Assembly (NCBI RefSeq): GCF_042654065.1
Contig: NZ_JBHSFP010000012.1
Coordinates: forward strand, 62,001 to 126,000
From: Sphaerisporangium dianthi
GTDB taxonomy: Bacteria > Actinomycetota > Actinomycetes > Streptosporangiales > Streptosporangiaceae
DNA: 64,000 nt
Direction: 5' to 3'
In this document: positions 14,126-21,829 of the stretch, piece after piece
How positions within the stretch are numbered: the first letter of the stretch is position 1
Layout: the number at the start of each line of letters is the position of its first letter
Notes under the pieces: generated by a model
What the model was told of the DNA's origin: nothing
The model's input: the letters and a program-made list of their open reading frames with translations, nothing else
Database searches by the model: none
Translations under genes and position numbers: made by a program

Positions 14126-15094
14126 GTGTTCGATAACCTCCTCGGCTCCTTCTGGCCGTACACGATCGACGGCCTCATCCTGGGCGCGATCTACGGCCTC
14201 GTCGCCCTCGGCTACACGATGGTGTACGGCGTGCTGCGCCTCATCAACTTCGCGCACTCCGAGATCTTCATGATCGGCACCATGGCGTCGGCGTTCGTGG
14301 TGATGGCGCTCGGCATCACCACGCCTCTCACCGGGTTCGCCCTGGTCGGCGGCCTGCTACTGATGGTGCTCGTGGGAGGCTTCGCCTCCGCGGGCTCGGC
14401 CATGCTGCTCGAACGCATCGCCTACCGCCCGCTGCGCAAACGCGGCGCCTCGCGCCTGGCCGCGCTCATCTCGGCCATCGGCGCCTCGCTCTTCCTCCAG
14501 GAGCTGTTCGCCCTGGTGCTCATCCCGCACGTGTTCAACCGTCCGCAGCAGGGCCGCAACCAGATGGGTGTGGCCCGCATCATGGAGAAGGACACCCTCT
14601 TCACGATCGGCGGCGCGCAGATCCGGGCCGACCAGGTCCTGATCTTCGTTGCGGCGATCGGCATGATGGTCCTGCTGGACCTGCTGGTGAACCGCACCAA
14701 GATCGGCCGCGGCATCCGCGCCACCTCCCAGGACCCCGAGACCGCGGTGCTGATGGGCGTGGACATCGACAAGATCGTGCGGATGACGTTCCTGATCGGT
14801 GGCCTGATGGCCGGCGTCGCCGGCGCCCTGTTCATCCTGCAGTTCGAGGTCACCAAGTTCTCCATCGGCTTCCTCCTCGGCATCAAGGCCTTCACGGCCG
14901 CGGTGCTCGGGGGCATCGGCAACCTACGTGGAGCGTTGGTCGGCGGCCTGTTCCTCGGTCTGATCGAGAACTACGGCGCCGCCGTCTTCGGCTCGGGATG
15001 GAAGGATGTCATCGCGTTCACGGTTCTCGTCCTGGTCCTGATGTTCCGGCCCACCGGCATCCTCGGTGAATCACTCCAGCAGGCGCGCGCATGA
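14126..15094 (+). CDS. livH: Branched-chain amino acid ABC transporter permease
   Basis: 322 residues from GTG 14126; the ribosome site is weak (GAAAG). It is strongly hydrophobic with about eight membrane helices. The LivH signature is visible: a start like DGLILGAIYGLVALGYTM, the INFAHSE segment, and the cytoplasmic coupling loop with GRGIRATSQDPETAVLMG. A later helix reads KAFTAAVLGGIGNLRGALVG. It forms half of the translocation pore. Its TGA overlaps the ATG of the next permease gene (ATGA, 15091-15094), so the two are translated together. Confidence 0.95.
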   Translation: MFDNLLGSFWPYTIDGLILGAIYGLVALGYTMVYGVLRLINFAHSEIFMIGTMASAFVVMALGITTPLTGFALVGGLLLMVLVGGFASAGSAMLLERIAYRPLRKRGASRLAALISAIGASLFLQELFALVLIPHVFNRPQQGRNQMGVARIMEKDTLFTIGGAQIRADQVLIFVAAIGMMVLLDLLVNRTKIGRGIRATSQDPETAVLMGVDIDKIVRMTFLIGGLMAGVAGALFILQFEVTKFSIGFLLGIKAFTAAVLGGIGNLRGALVGGLFLGLIENYGAAVFGSGWKDVIAFTVLVLVLMFRPTGILGESLQQARA

Positions 15095-16242
15095 GCACGA
15101 ACACGACGATCAGCAACGGCAGGAACGCCTTCTCGTCGTTCATCGACGGCGTCCGCGACCGGTGGGCGAGCGCCCCGAGCTGGCAGCGCTGGACGCTCTA
15201 CGTCCTGCTGTTCATCGCGGCGCTGCTGCTGCCCTCCGAGTCCCTCGGCCCGATCATGTCGCCGTACAGCGACTGGGCCAGCGTCCTGTTCTTCCCCATC
15301 GGCACGTACGTGGTCCTCGCGATCGGCCTCAACGTGGTCGTCGGGCAGGCCGGCCTGCTCGACCTCGGGTACGTCGCGTTCTTCGCCATCGGCGGCTACT
15401 CGATGGCCCTGCTCGGCACCCGCATGGGGCTGAACTTCTGGGAGATCCTCGTCGTCGGCGTGATCCTGTCGGCGGTCTCGGGGGTGGTCCTCGGCGGCCC
15501 GACGCTGCGCCTGCGCGGTGACTACCTGGCCATCGTCACCCTCGGCTTCGGAGAGATCGTCCGCCAGACGGCCGAGAACACCGACGCCATCGGCGGCCCG
15601 CGCGGCATCGCCGGCATCCCGCACCCGCCGAGCATCGACGGCGTCTCGATCTTCGGGGTGGACATCTTGCACTACGGCCTGCTCGACCCGCGGCCGTACT
15701 ACTACCTGCTGGTGGTGGTGGCCACCGCGATCATCATCTTCGTGAAGCGGTGGGAGAAGAGCCGGGTGGGCCGCGCCTGGGCCGCCATCCGCGAGGACGA
15801 GGACGCCGCCGAGGTCATGGGCGTGCCGACCTTCAAGTTCAAGCTGCTGGCGTTCGCGATCGGCGCGTCGATCGGCGGCGCCATGGGCGTCGTCTGGGCG
15901 TCCAAGACGATCTCGATCAACCCGAACGACTTCCTGTTCATGTTGTCCGCGACCATCCTCGCGGCGGTCGTGATGGGCGGCTCCGGCAACATCCCTGGAG
16001 TCATCCTGGGCGCGTTCCTCGTCGCCTGGCTGCCCGAGCGGTTCCGCGGGCTGTCCGAATACCGCATCATGGTGTTCGGCGCCGTGCTGGTCGCGTTGAT
16101 GATCTTCCGTCCCGAGGGCCTGCTGCCCTCACGGCGCCGCAGAGCGGAGCTGGCCGAGGGAACGGGCGGCATGGGCGCCATGGGCGCGGAGGTCCCCGCG
16201 CCGGATGCCCACACCGCAGCAGCCGAAGGGGCAGCGAAATGA
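15091..16242 (+). CDS. livM: Branched-chain amino acid ABC transporter permease
   Basis: 383 residues from ATG 15091 inside the livH stop. About eight to ten membrane helices follow a polar N-terminal 30 residues. Family hallmarks are AIGLNVVVGQAGLLDLGYVA and the coupling loop GRAWAAIREDEDAAEVMGV, then ATILAAVVMGGSGNIPG. The C-terminal 45 residues are a polar, Gly/Ala/Met-rich cytoplasmic tail that is probably disordered. The product is the second half of the pore with LivH. The end overlaps livG by ATGA. Confidence 0.95.
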   Translation: MSTNTTISNGRNAFSSFIDGVRDRWASAPSWQRWTLYVLLFIAALLLPSESLGPIMSPYSDWASVLFFPIGTYVVLAIGLNVVVGQAGLLDLGYVAFFAIGGYSMALLGTRMGLNFWEILVVGVILSAVSGVVLGGPTLRLRGDYLAIVTLGFGEIVRQTAENTDAIGGPRGIAGIPHPPSIDGVSIFGVDILHYGLLDPRPYYYLLVVVATAIIIFVKRWEKSRVGRAWAAIREDEDAAEVMGVPTFKFKLLAFAIGASIGGAMGVVWASKTISINPNDFLFMLSATILAAVVMGGSGNIPGVILGAFLVAWLPERFRGLSEYRIMVFGAVLVALMIFRPEGLLPSRRRRAELAEGTGGMGAMGAEVPAPDAHTAAAEGAAK

Positions 16243-17021
16243 GCGATCCGCGTCCGCTTCTGCAGCTGCAGAAGGTCAAGATGCAGTTCGGCGGCGTCAC
16301 CGCGCTGCGCGAGGTCGAGCTGACGATCAACGAGGGCGAGATCTTCGCCCTCATCGGGCCGAACGGCGCCGGCAAGACGACGGTGTTCAACGTCGTCACC
16401 GGCGTCTACCGCCCGACGTCCGGCCAGGTGGTGTTCGACGGCGACCGCATCGACGGCATGAAGCGGTTCAAGGTCACCAAGCGCGGCGTCGCCCGCACGT
16501 TCCAGAACATCCGGCTGTTCCACAACATGTCCGCGCTGGAGAACGTCATGGTGGGCGCCGACGCCCACCACCGCGCCGGCATGTTCAGCGCGGCCCTCGG
16601 CCTGCCGTGGCACCGCCATGAGGAGCGTGACGGCAAGGCCCTGGCCCTCGAGCTGCTGGAGTTCGTGGGCATCGGCAACCGCGCCGAGGAGACGGCCAAG
16701 AACCTCCCCTACGGCGACCAGCGGCGGCTGGAGATCGCGCGGGCGCTCGCCACCAAGCCCAAGCTCCTGCTCCTGGACGAGCCCGCGGCGGGCATGAACC
16801 CGGCCGAGAAGGAATCCCTGCAGGGCCTGATCCGCCGGATCCGCGACGCCGGGCGCACGGTGCTGCTGATCGAGCACGACATGGCCCTGGTCATGGGCAT
16901 CAGCGACCGCATCGCGGTGCTGGACTTCGGGCAGAAGATCGCCGACGGTCTCCCCGCCGAGGTGCAGAACGACCCGCGGGTCATCGAGGCGTACTTGGGG
17001 GCTCCCGCAGATGCTTCTTGA
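16239..17021 (+). CDS. livG: Branched-chain amino acid ABC transporter ATPase
   Basis: 260 residues from ATG 16239, coupled to livM. It is an ABC ATPase with Walker A GPNGAGKTT, the Q-loop region TFQNIRLF, an unusual LivG-type signature (LPYGDQRRLEIARAL instead of LSGGQ), Walker B LLLLDEPAAGMNP and the switch His in LIEHDM. The C-terminal extension with GQKIADGLPAEVQNDPRVIE is typical of LivG. It powers uptake as a heterodimer with LivF. The end overlaps livF by 11 nt. Confidence 0.96.
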   Translation: MSDPRPLLQLQKVKMQFGGVTALREVELTINEGEIFALIGPNGAGKTTVFNVVTGVYRPTSGQVVFDGDRIDGMKRFKVTKRGVARTFQNIRLFHNMSALENVMVGADAHHRAGMFSAALGLPWHRHEERDGKALALELLEFVGIGNRAEETAKNLPYGDQRRLEIARALATKPKLLLLDEPAAGMNPAEKESLQGLIRRIRDAGRTVLLIEHDMALVMGISDRIAVLDFGQKIADGLPAEVQNDPRVIEAYLGAPADAS

Positions 17022-17727
17022 AGTCAAGGACATGCACGTCCACTACGGCAAGATCGAGGCGATCAAGGGCATCTCGCTCGAGGTGGCCGAGGGGGAGATC
17101 GTCACGCTCATCGGCGCGAACGGCGCGGGCAAGACGACGACCCTGAAGACCATCTCGGGCCTGCGGCCCCTGTCGTCGGGCTCGGTGACCTTCGACGGCA
17201 AGGACATCAGCAAGCTCCCCGGGCACAAGCGGGTGCTGGCGGGCATCGGGCAGTCTCCGGAGGGCCGCGGCGTCTTCCCGGGCATGACGGTCACCGAGAA
17301 CCTCCTGATGGGCGCCTACACCCGCAGCGGTGACCTGACCAAGGACCTGGACGAGGTCTTCGAGCTGTTCCCCCGGCTGGCCGAGCGCAAGAACCAGGCG
17401 GGCGGCACGATGTCCGGCGGCGAGCAGCAGATGGTCGCCATCGGCCGCGCGCTGATGAGCAAGCCGAAGGTGCTGCTGCTCGACGAGCCGTCGATGGGCC
17501 TGGCGCCGATGCTGGTCGCCCAGATCTTCTCGATCATCAAGGAGATCAACAACCGGGGCACCACCGTGCTGCTGGTCGAGCAGAACGCCCAGCAGGCGCT
17601 CCAGCTCGCCCACCGGGCGTACGTCCTCGAGACCGGGCGGGTGGTGAAGTCGGCCGCCGCGTCCGAGCTGCTCGACGACCCGCAGGTGCGCGAGGCCTAC
17701 CTCGGCGGCGAGCTCGGCGCCCACTGA
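17011..17727 (+). CDS. livF: Branched-chain amino acid ABC transporter ATPase
   Basis: 238 residues from ATG 17011, inside the end of livG. Walker A is GANGAGKTT, the signature MSGGEQQMVAIGRAL, Walker B LLLDEPSMGLAP and the switch His is replaced by Gln in LVEQNAQQ, as is normal for LivF. The LivF-specific EGRGVFPGMTV (Q-loop side) is present. It is the last gene of the five-gene operon; a 12-bp stem-loop lies 40 nt downstream. Confidence 0.96.
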   Translation: MLLEVKDMHVHYGKIEAIKGISLEVAEGEIVTLIGANGAGKTTTLKTISGLRPLSSGSVTFDGKDISKLPGHKRVLAGIGQSPEGRGVFPGMTVTENLLMGAYTRSGDLTKDLDEVFELFPRLAERKNQAGGTMSGGEQQMVAIGRALMSKPKVLLLDEPSMGLAPMLVAQIFSIIKEINNRGTTVLLVEQNAQQALQLAHRAYVLETGRVVKSAAASELLDDPQVREAYLGGELGAH

Positions 17728-17766
17728 CGGGCCCTGCGCGAGCAGCCGCCGCGCCGTCCCGCGCGC

Positions 17767-17794
17767 GGCCCGGCCGGACGTCTCCGGCCGGGCC
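17767..17794. terminator. Stem-loop between convergent genes
   Basis: GGCCCGGCCGGA (17767-17778) pairs perfectly with TCCGGCCGGGCC (17783-17794) around a CGTC tetraloop. It lies between the ends of livF and the facing lipoprotein gene and probably serves both, although no T tract is present. Confidence 0.7.
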
Positions 17795-17809
17795 GTCGCA
17801 CGGCCCGGC

Positions 17810-18367
17810 TCAGCGAATCGTCACCTCGACGCCCTTGGACCTGCCGATGACGCCGAGCGGCGGCTCGCCGAAGAACCGCATCTTGGTGATCTTCACGTCC
17901 TTGGGCACGTCGAACCACAGGTCGAACTCCATGCGCACGAAGCTGCCGACCGCCAGCTCGAAGGGCTGGCGCTTGGTGGTCTGGGCGGCGAGGTCGATGG
18001 TGAACGACCGCCCGTCGGAGGCGATCGCGAGCTGCTGGCGGGCGTCGAACGCCTGGTTGCTCCGGTCGATGCTCTCGATGAGGACGCGGACCCGGACGTA
18101 CTGTCCCTTGGCGGGCCACTCGGCGTGACTGCCCACCAGGCTGGGCATGCCGTCGCGGAACCCCAGGACGCGGAAGCGCATCAGGCCGTCCGTCACGACG
18201 GGGGCCTTGATCACCGTCTCGTCCGGCCGCGCGGTCTCCGCGGGGATGACGTACGTCGCAGAGGGCTTCGGCGTTGGCTTGCCGGGATCGCCGGAAGCGC
18301 CGGAGCAGCCGGACAGGGACATGGAGGCGATGAGCGTGAAGCCCACCGGGAGGAGAGGCGCCCGCAC
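17810..18367 (-). CDS. Lipoprotein with a DUF4352-like domain
   Basis: 185 residues from GTG 18367. A short signal peptide ends in the lipobox LSGC (Cys about 21), then a Pro/Thr/Lys linker (about 28-45). The beta-rich remainder (RFRVLGFRDG, YVRVRVLIESIDRSNQAFDARQQLAIASDG, and a closing FFGEPPLGVIG) resembles the DUF4352 immunoglobulin-like fold found in secreted actinobacterial lipoproteins. Function is unknown. It is transcribed alone, convergent with livF and divergent from the next ABC operon, so it is not obviously part of either transporter. Confidence 0.8.
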   Translation of the reverse strand: MRAPLLPVGFTLIASMSLSGCSGASGDPGKPTPKPSATYVIPAETARPDETVIKAPVVTDGLMRFRVLGFRDGMPSLVGSHAEWPAKGQYVRVRVLIESIDRSNQAFDARQQLAIASDGRSFTIDLAAQTTKRQPFELAVGSFVRMEFDLWFDVPKDVKITKMRFFGEPPLGVIGRSKGVEVTIR

Positions 18368-18478
18368 GATCGAACACTAACCTTCCGATGATCCCGGAGC
18401 GCCAGGCGCGGTGATGTGTTGTGCGATCGTTTCTTTCCGGTAATACCCCTGGTGACCAGGTGCGGGACCATGGCCAGG

Positions 18479-18499
18479 GTTACGGTAACTTAACTTAAC
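18479..18499 (+). promoter_or_regulatory. GTTAC/GTAAC palindrome with TTAAC repeats
   Basis: GTTAC-G-GTAAC (18479-18489) is a perfect palindrome, followed by two TTAAC units (18490-18499). GTTAC-n6-TTAAC also has the 11-nt spacing of GlnR half-sites. It lies 30-50 nt before the start of the polar amino acid transporter operon. Confidence 0.4.
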
Positions 18500-18528
18500 T
18501 CCGACATACAGCTAAAGAGGAGGACGTT

Positions 18529-19392
18529 GTGGTCTTTTGGTCCAAGCGTCGCCGTATGACATCAATCGGGGCGCTCGCCGTGGGCGCCGCGTGCCTTCTC
18601 TCCGCCTGCGGCGGCGGATCGGACACCGGTGCCACCGCCTCCAACGCGCCCGCCGGCAGCGCCCCGGCGGCCGCGGAGATCAAGCTGATCAACCCCGGCA
18701 AGCTGACGACGTGCACCAACCTGCCCTATGAGCCGTTCCAGTTCAAAGAGGGCAACAAGGTGGTCGGCTTCGACGTCGACATCGTCGACCTGGCGGCCAA
18801 GAAGCTCGGCGTGACGCAGGACATCGTGGACATCGACTTCGCGGTGATCAAGAGCGGCGCCGCCATGGCCGCCGGCAAGTGCGACGTGGCCGCGGCCGGC
18901 ATGACGATCACCGACGAGCGCAAGAAGAACATCCTGTTCTCCGACCCCTACTTCGACGCCACGCAGGCCCTGCTGGCCAAGAAGGGCACCGGCGCCAAGT
19001 CCCTGGACGACGTCAAGGCCAAGGGCCTCAAGCTCGGCGCCCAGGCCTCGACGACCGGCCTCGACTACGTCAAGGGCAAGGGCTTCGACCCCACCGAGTT
19101 CGCCGACTCGCCGAAGGAACTGCTCGGCCTGCAGTCCGGCCAGGCCGACGTGATCGTCCAGGACCTGCCCGTCGTGCTCACCTGGCTGAAGAAGCCCGAG
19201 ATCGCCGACAAGTTCGAGCTGATCGCGAGCCTCGACACCGGCGAGCAGTACGGCGTCGGCATGAAGAAGGGCAACGACGCCCTGGCCAAGGTGATCAACG
19301 AGGAGATCGCCAAGGCCAAGTCCGACGGCACCTACGAGCAGATCTTCGTCAAGTGGTTCGGCAAGAAGCCTGGCGAGCTCGGAGCCTCCTGA
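18529..19392 (+). CDS. Polar amino acid ABC transporter, substrate-binding lipoprotein
   Basis: 287 residues from GTG 18529 with an excellent AAAGAGGAGGA ribosome site (18514-18524). Lipobox LSAC gives lipidated Cys27, followed by a Gly/Ser/Ala linker. The fold is the family 3 solute-binding type: LTTCTNLPYEPFQF, VVGFDVDIVDLAAKKLG, AAAGMTITDERKKNILFSDPY and a C-terminal SDGTYEQIFVKWFG. These point to an amino acid such as glutamate, glutamine or another polar residue. It is co-transcribed with the permease (4-nt gap) and ATPase. Confidence 0.93.
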   Translation: MVFWSKRRRMTSIGALAVGAACLLSACGGGSDTGATASNAPAGSAPAAAEIKLINPGKLTTCTNLPYEPFQFKEGNKVVGFDVDIVDLAAKKLGVTQDIVDIDFAVIKSGAAMAAGKCDVAAAGMTITDERKKNILFSDPYFDATQALLAKKGTGAKSLDDVKAKGLKLGAQASTTGLDYVKGKGFDPTEFADSPKELLGLQSGQADVIVQDLPVVLTWLKKPEIADKFELIASLDTGEQYGVGMKKGNDALAKVINEEIAKAKSDGTYEQIFVKWFGKKPGELGAS

Positions 19393-19396
19393 GCCC

Positions 19397-20248
19397 ATGA
19401 CCGACCAGTCCATGACGGCCGAGCCGGCCGGACCCGCCGGGCAGACGCCCGGCGGGTCCCGGCTCAGCCCCCGGAAGAAGCAGCGGATCAGCCGCGGCGT
19501 CCAGTACGTCGTCCTGGTCCTCGCGGTCGTCGCGGTCGCGTTCCTGACCAACTGGAACGGGCTCGCCGAGAACTTCGCCAAGATGGACGTGGCGCGGCAG
19601 GCGTTCCCCGACCTGTTCACGGTCGCGCTCGTCAACACCATCATCTACACGGTCGGCGGCTTCGTCTTCGGCTCCCTCGGCGGCCTCCTGCTGGCCCTGA
19701 TGCGGCTGAGCTCGGTGCGGCCGTACCGCTGGATCGCCGTGACCTACATCGAGATCTTCCGCGGCCTGCCGGCGCTGCTGATCTTCCTGCTGATCCTCTT
19801 CCTGCCCCTGGCGCTGCCCGGGTTCGAGGTGCCGGGCGGCACGTACGGGCAGGGCATCCTCGGCCTGACGATCGTCAGCTCGGCGTACATGGCCGAGACG
19901 CTGAGGGCCGGCCTGCAGGCCGTCCCCAAGGGGCAGGCGGAGGCCGCGCGCTCGCTGGGCATGTCGCACACCAGGGCGATGGTCTCGGTGGTCATCCCGC
20001 AGGCGATCCGCATCGTCATCCCGCCGACCACCAACCAGTTCGTGTCGCTGCTCAAGGACTCCTCTCTGGTGCTGTTCCTCGGAGTGAGCGGCCAGTACGT
20101 CGAGCTGACCAAGTTCGGCAACGATCTGGCGTCGACGACGGGCAACGCCACGCCCATCATGGTGGTCGGACTGACGTACCTGCTGGTCACCATCCCTCTG
20201 GGATATCTGGCGGGACGCCTTGAGAAGCGTCAGGCGAAGGGACGGTGA
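19397..20248 (+). CDS. Polar amino acid ABC transporter permease
   Basis: 283 residues from ATG 19397, with a polar N-terminal 30 residues and then about five membrane helices. It is a His/Glu/Gln/Arg/opine-type permease with EIFRGLPALLIFLLILF and the EAA coupling loop around QAEAARSLGMSHTRAMVSVVIPQA, ending FVSLLKDSSLVLFLGV. Only one permease gene is present, so the pore is expected to be a homodimer. Its TGA overlaps the start of the ATPase gene in a GTGA arrangement. Confidence 0.94.
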   Translation: MTDQSMTAEPAGPAGQTPGGSRLSPRKKQRISRGVQYVVLVLAVVAVAFLTNWNGLAENFAKMDVARQAFPDLFTVALVNTIIYTVGGFVFGSLGGLLLALMRLSSVRPYRWIAVTYIEIFRGLPALLIFLLILFLPLALPGFEVPGGTYGQGILGLTIVSSAYMAETLRAGLQAVPKGQAEAARSLGMSHTRAMVSVVIPQAIRIVIPPTTNQFVSLLKDSSLVLFLGVSGQYVELTKFGNDLASTTGNATPIMVVGLTYLLVTIPLGYLAGRLEKRQAKGR

Positions 20249-21045
20249 CGGCGATGGCGCACGTGGTCGAGATCAAGGACCTGCACAAGTCCTTCGGCGA
20301 GCTCGAGGTGCTCAAGGGCATCGACTTCACCGTCGACCAGGGTCATGTGGTCTGCATCATCGGCCCGTCAGGGTCGGGCAAGTCGACGCTGCTCAGATGC
20401 GTCAACCTGCTCGAGCAGCCCAGCAAGGGCACGGTCCGCGTCGGCGGCGTCGAGCTGACCGATCCCGACGTGGACATCGACGCGGCGCGGCGCAGGCTCG
20501 GCATGGTCTTCCAGTCGTTCAACCTGTTCCCCCACATGACGGTCCTGCAGAACGTCATGATCGCGCAGCGGCGGGTGCTCAAGCGCGGCAAGGGCGACGC
20601 CGAGCGCATCGCGCGCGAGAACCTGGAGAAGGTCGGCGTCGCCGACAAGTGCGACGCCTTCCCGCCCCAGCTGTCGGGCGGCCAGCAGCAGCGCGTGGCG
20701 ATCGCGCGCGCGCTGGCCATGGACCCCGACCTCATGCTGTTCGACGAGCCGACCTCCGCGCTGGACCCCGAACTGGTGGGCGACGTGCTGTCGGTCATGC
20801 GCAAGCTCGCGCGCGACGGCATGACGATGCTGGTGGTCACGCACGAGATGAGCTTCGCGCGGGAGGTCGCCGACCGCGTGGTGTTCATGGACGGCGGGGT
20901 GGTCGTCGAGGAGGGGCCGCCCGCGCAGGTGATCGGCGCGCCGCGGCACGAGCGCACGCGCACGTTCCTCAAGCGGGTGCTCGACCCGACGCACGCGGGC
21001 GACGACGCGCCCGGCCCCGAGGACGCGCCGGAGCCCGCTCGCTGA
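20245..21045 (+). CDS. Polar amino acid ABC transporter ATPase
   Basis: 266 residues from GTG 20245, overlapping the permease stop; an ATG at 20254 is the alternative start. Walker A is GPSGSGKST, Q-loop MVFQSFNLFPHMTV, signature LSGGQQQRVAIARALAMDP, Walker B LMLFDEPTSALDPE, switch MLVVTHEM. These are the residues of the GlnQ/HisP group. The last 25 residues are an acidic Pro-rich tail without family counterpart. It completes the three-gene importer. Confidence 0.95.
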   Translation: MTAMAHVVEIKDLHKSFGELEVLKGIDFTVDQGHVVCIIGPSGSGKSTLLRCVNLLEQPSKGTVRVGGVELTDPDVDIDAARRRLGMVFQSFNLFPHMTVLQNVMIAQRRVLKRGKGDAERIARENLEKVGVADKCDAFPPQLSGGQQQRVAIARALAMDPDLMLFDEPTSALDPELVGDVLSVMRKLARDGMTMLVVTHEMSFAREVADRVVFMDGGVVVEEGPPAQVIGAPRHERTRTFLKRVLDPTHAGDDAPGPEDAPEPAR

Positions 21046-21338
21046 GACCGCGCCGGCCGGGTGGAACCGCGCCGGCCGGGCGAGATCGCGGTGCCGCGAG
21101 ACCTCGGCCCCCGCACGGCCGAGGCCGGCGGGGGCCGGCGTGTTCCCGGCCCCGGCCGGGCAGGCGCCGGCCCTGGACGGCAAGGAGCCCGCGGGTGGTC
21201 TTTGGGGCCATGTAGGGCTTCCCCGGCCGCACACGTTGTCTACTCGACCACCCACGGGCTCTGGCGTCACAACGCTAGCGACCTATGAGGCCCTCGTGCA
21301 AAGAGAGTGGCAAATCGCCCTCTGATACGGCCGGAATA
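21046..21338. other. Non-coding gap with direct repeat and hairpins
   Basis: A 15-bp direct repeat ACCGCGCCGGCCGGG occurs at 21047-21061 and 21066-21080, directly after the ATPase stop. An 8-bp hairpin (CCTCGGCC 21102-21109 with GGCCGAGG 21117-21124) follows and may end the operon. The right half (21220-21338) is less GC-rich and shows no gene with a ribosome site. Confidence 0.5.
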
Positions 21339-21767
21339 TCACCGGGCGTCACGGAGCATGCAGGTGAGCCGCGAGGTGCACACGCGGCGGCCCTCGTCGT
21401 CGGTGATCTCGATCTCGTAGGTGGCGACGGTGCGCCCGCCGTGGACGCGGGTGGCGACCCCGGTGACGTGACCGGAGGTGGCCGCCCGGTGGTGCGTGGC
21501 GTTGATCTCGACGCCGACGGCCTGGCGCCCGGGCCCGGCGTGCACGGCGGCGCCGGTGGAGCCGATGGTCTCGGCCAGAACGCAGGAGGCCCCGCCGTGG
21601 AGCAGGCCGTACGGCTGGGTGTTGCCCTCGACCGGCATGCGCGCGACCACGCGCTCGGCGCTGACCTCCACGAACTCGATGCCCATCGTGGTGATCAGAG
21701 AGCCCTTGTGGTCACCGTGGTACACCGCGTCGAGACGGGCCTGGTCGTCGGGGTTCATCATGGTCAA
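21339..21767 (-). CDS. Hotdog-fold thioesterase (PaaI/EntH type)
   Basis: 142 residues. TTG 21767 is favoured because GGAGG on this strand (within 21775-21779) is 7 nt upstream; ATG 21761 would be 13 nt away. The single hotdog domain has the family core QPYGLLHGGASCVLAE (HGG loop plus the Glu) and the strand with VGVEINATHHRAATSG. Such enzymes hydrolyse aryl- or acyl-CoA thioesters and often act as housekeeping proofreaders; they work as tetramers in the cytoplasm. It is divergent from polA, as in many actinomycetes. The actual thioester is unknown. Confidence 0.88.
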   Translation of the reverse strand: MTMMNPDDQARLDAVYHGDHKGSLITTMGIEFVEVSAERVVARMPVEGNTQPYGLLHGGASCVLAETIGSTGAAVHAGPGRQAVGVEINATHHRAATSGHVTGVATRVHGGRTVATYEIEITDDEGRRVCTSRLTCMLRDAR

Positions 21768-21829
21768 AAGGAGGCCTCCACTTGCACAGCCCTGGGTGTT
21801 CTGTCGTACATGGAGACTAGGCTGCGGGT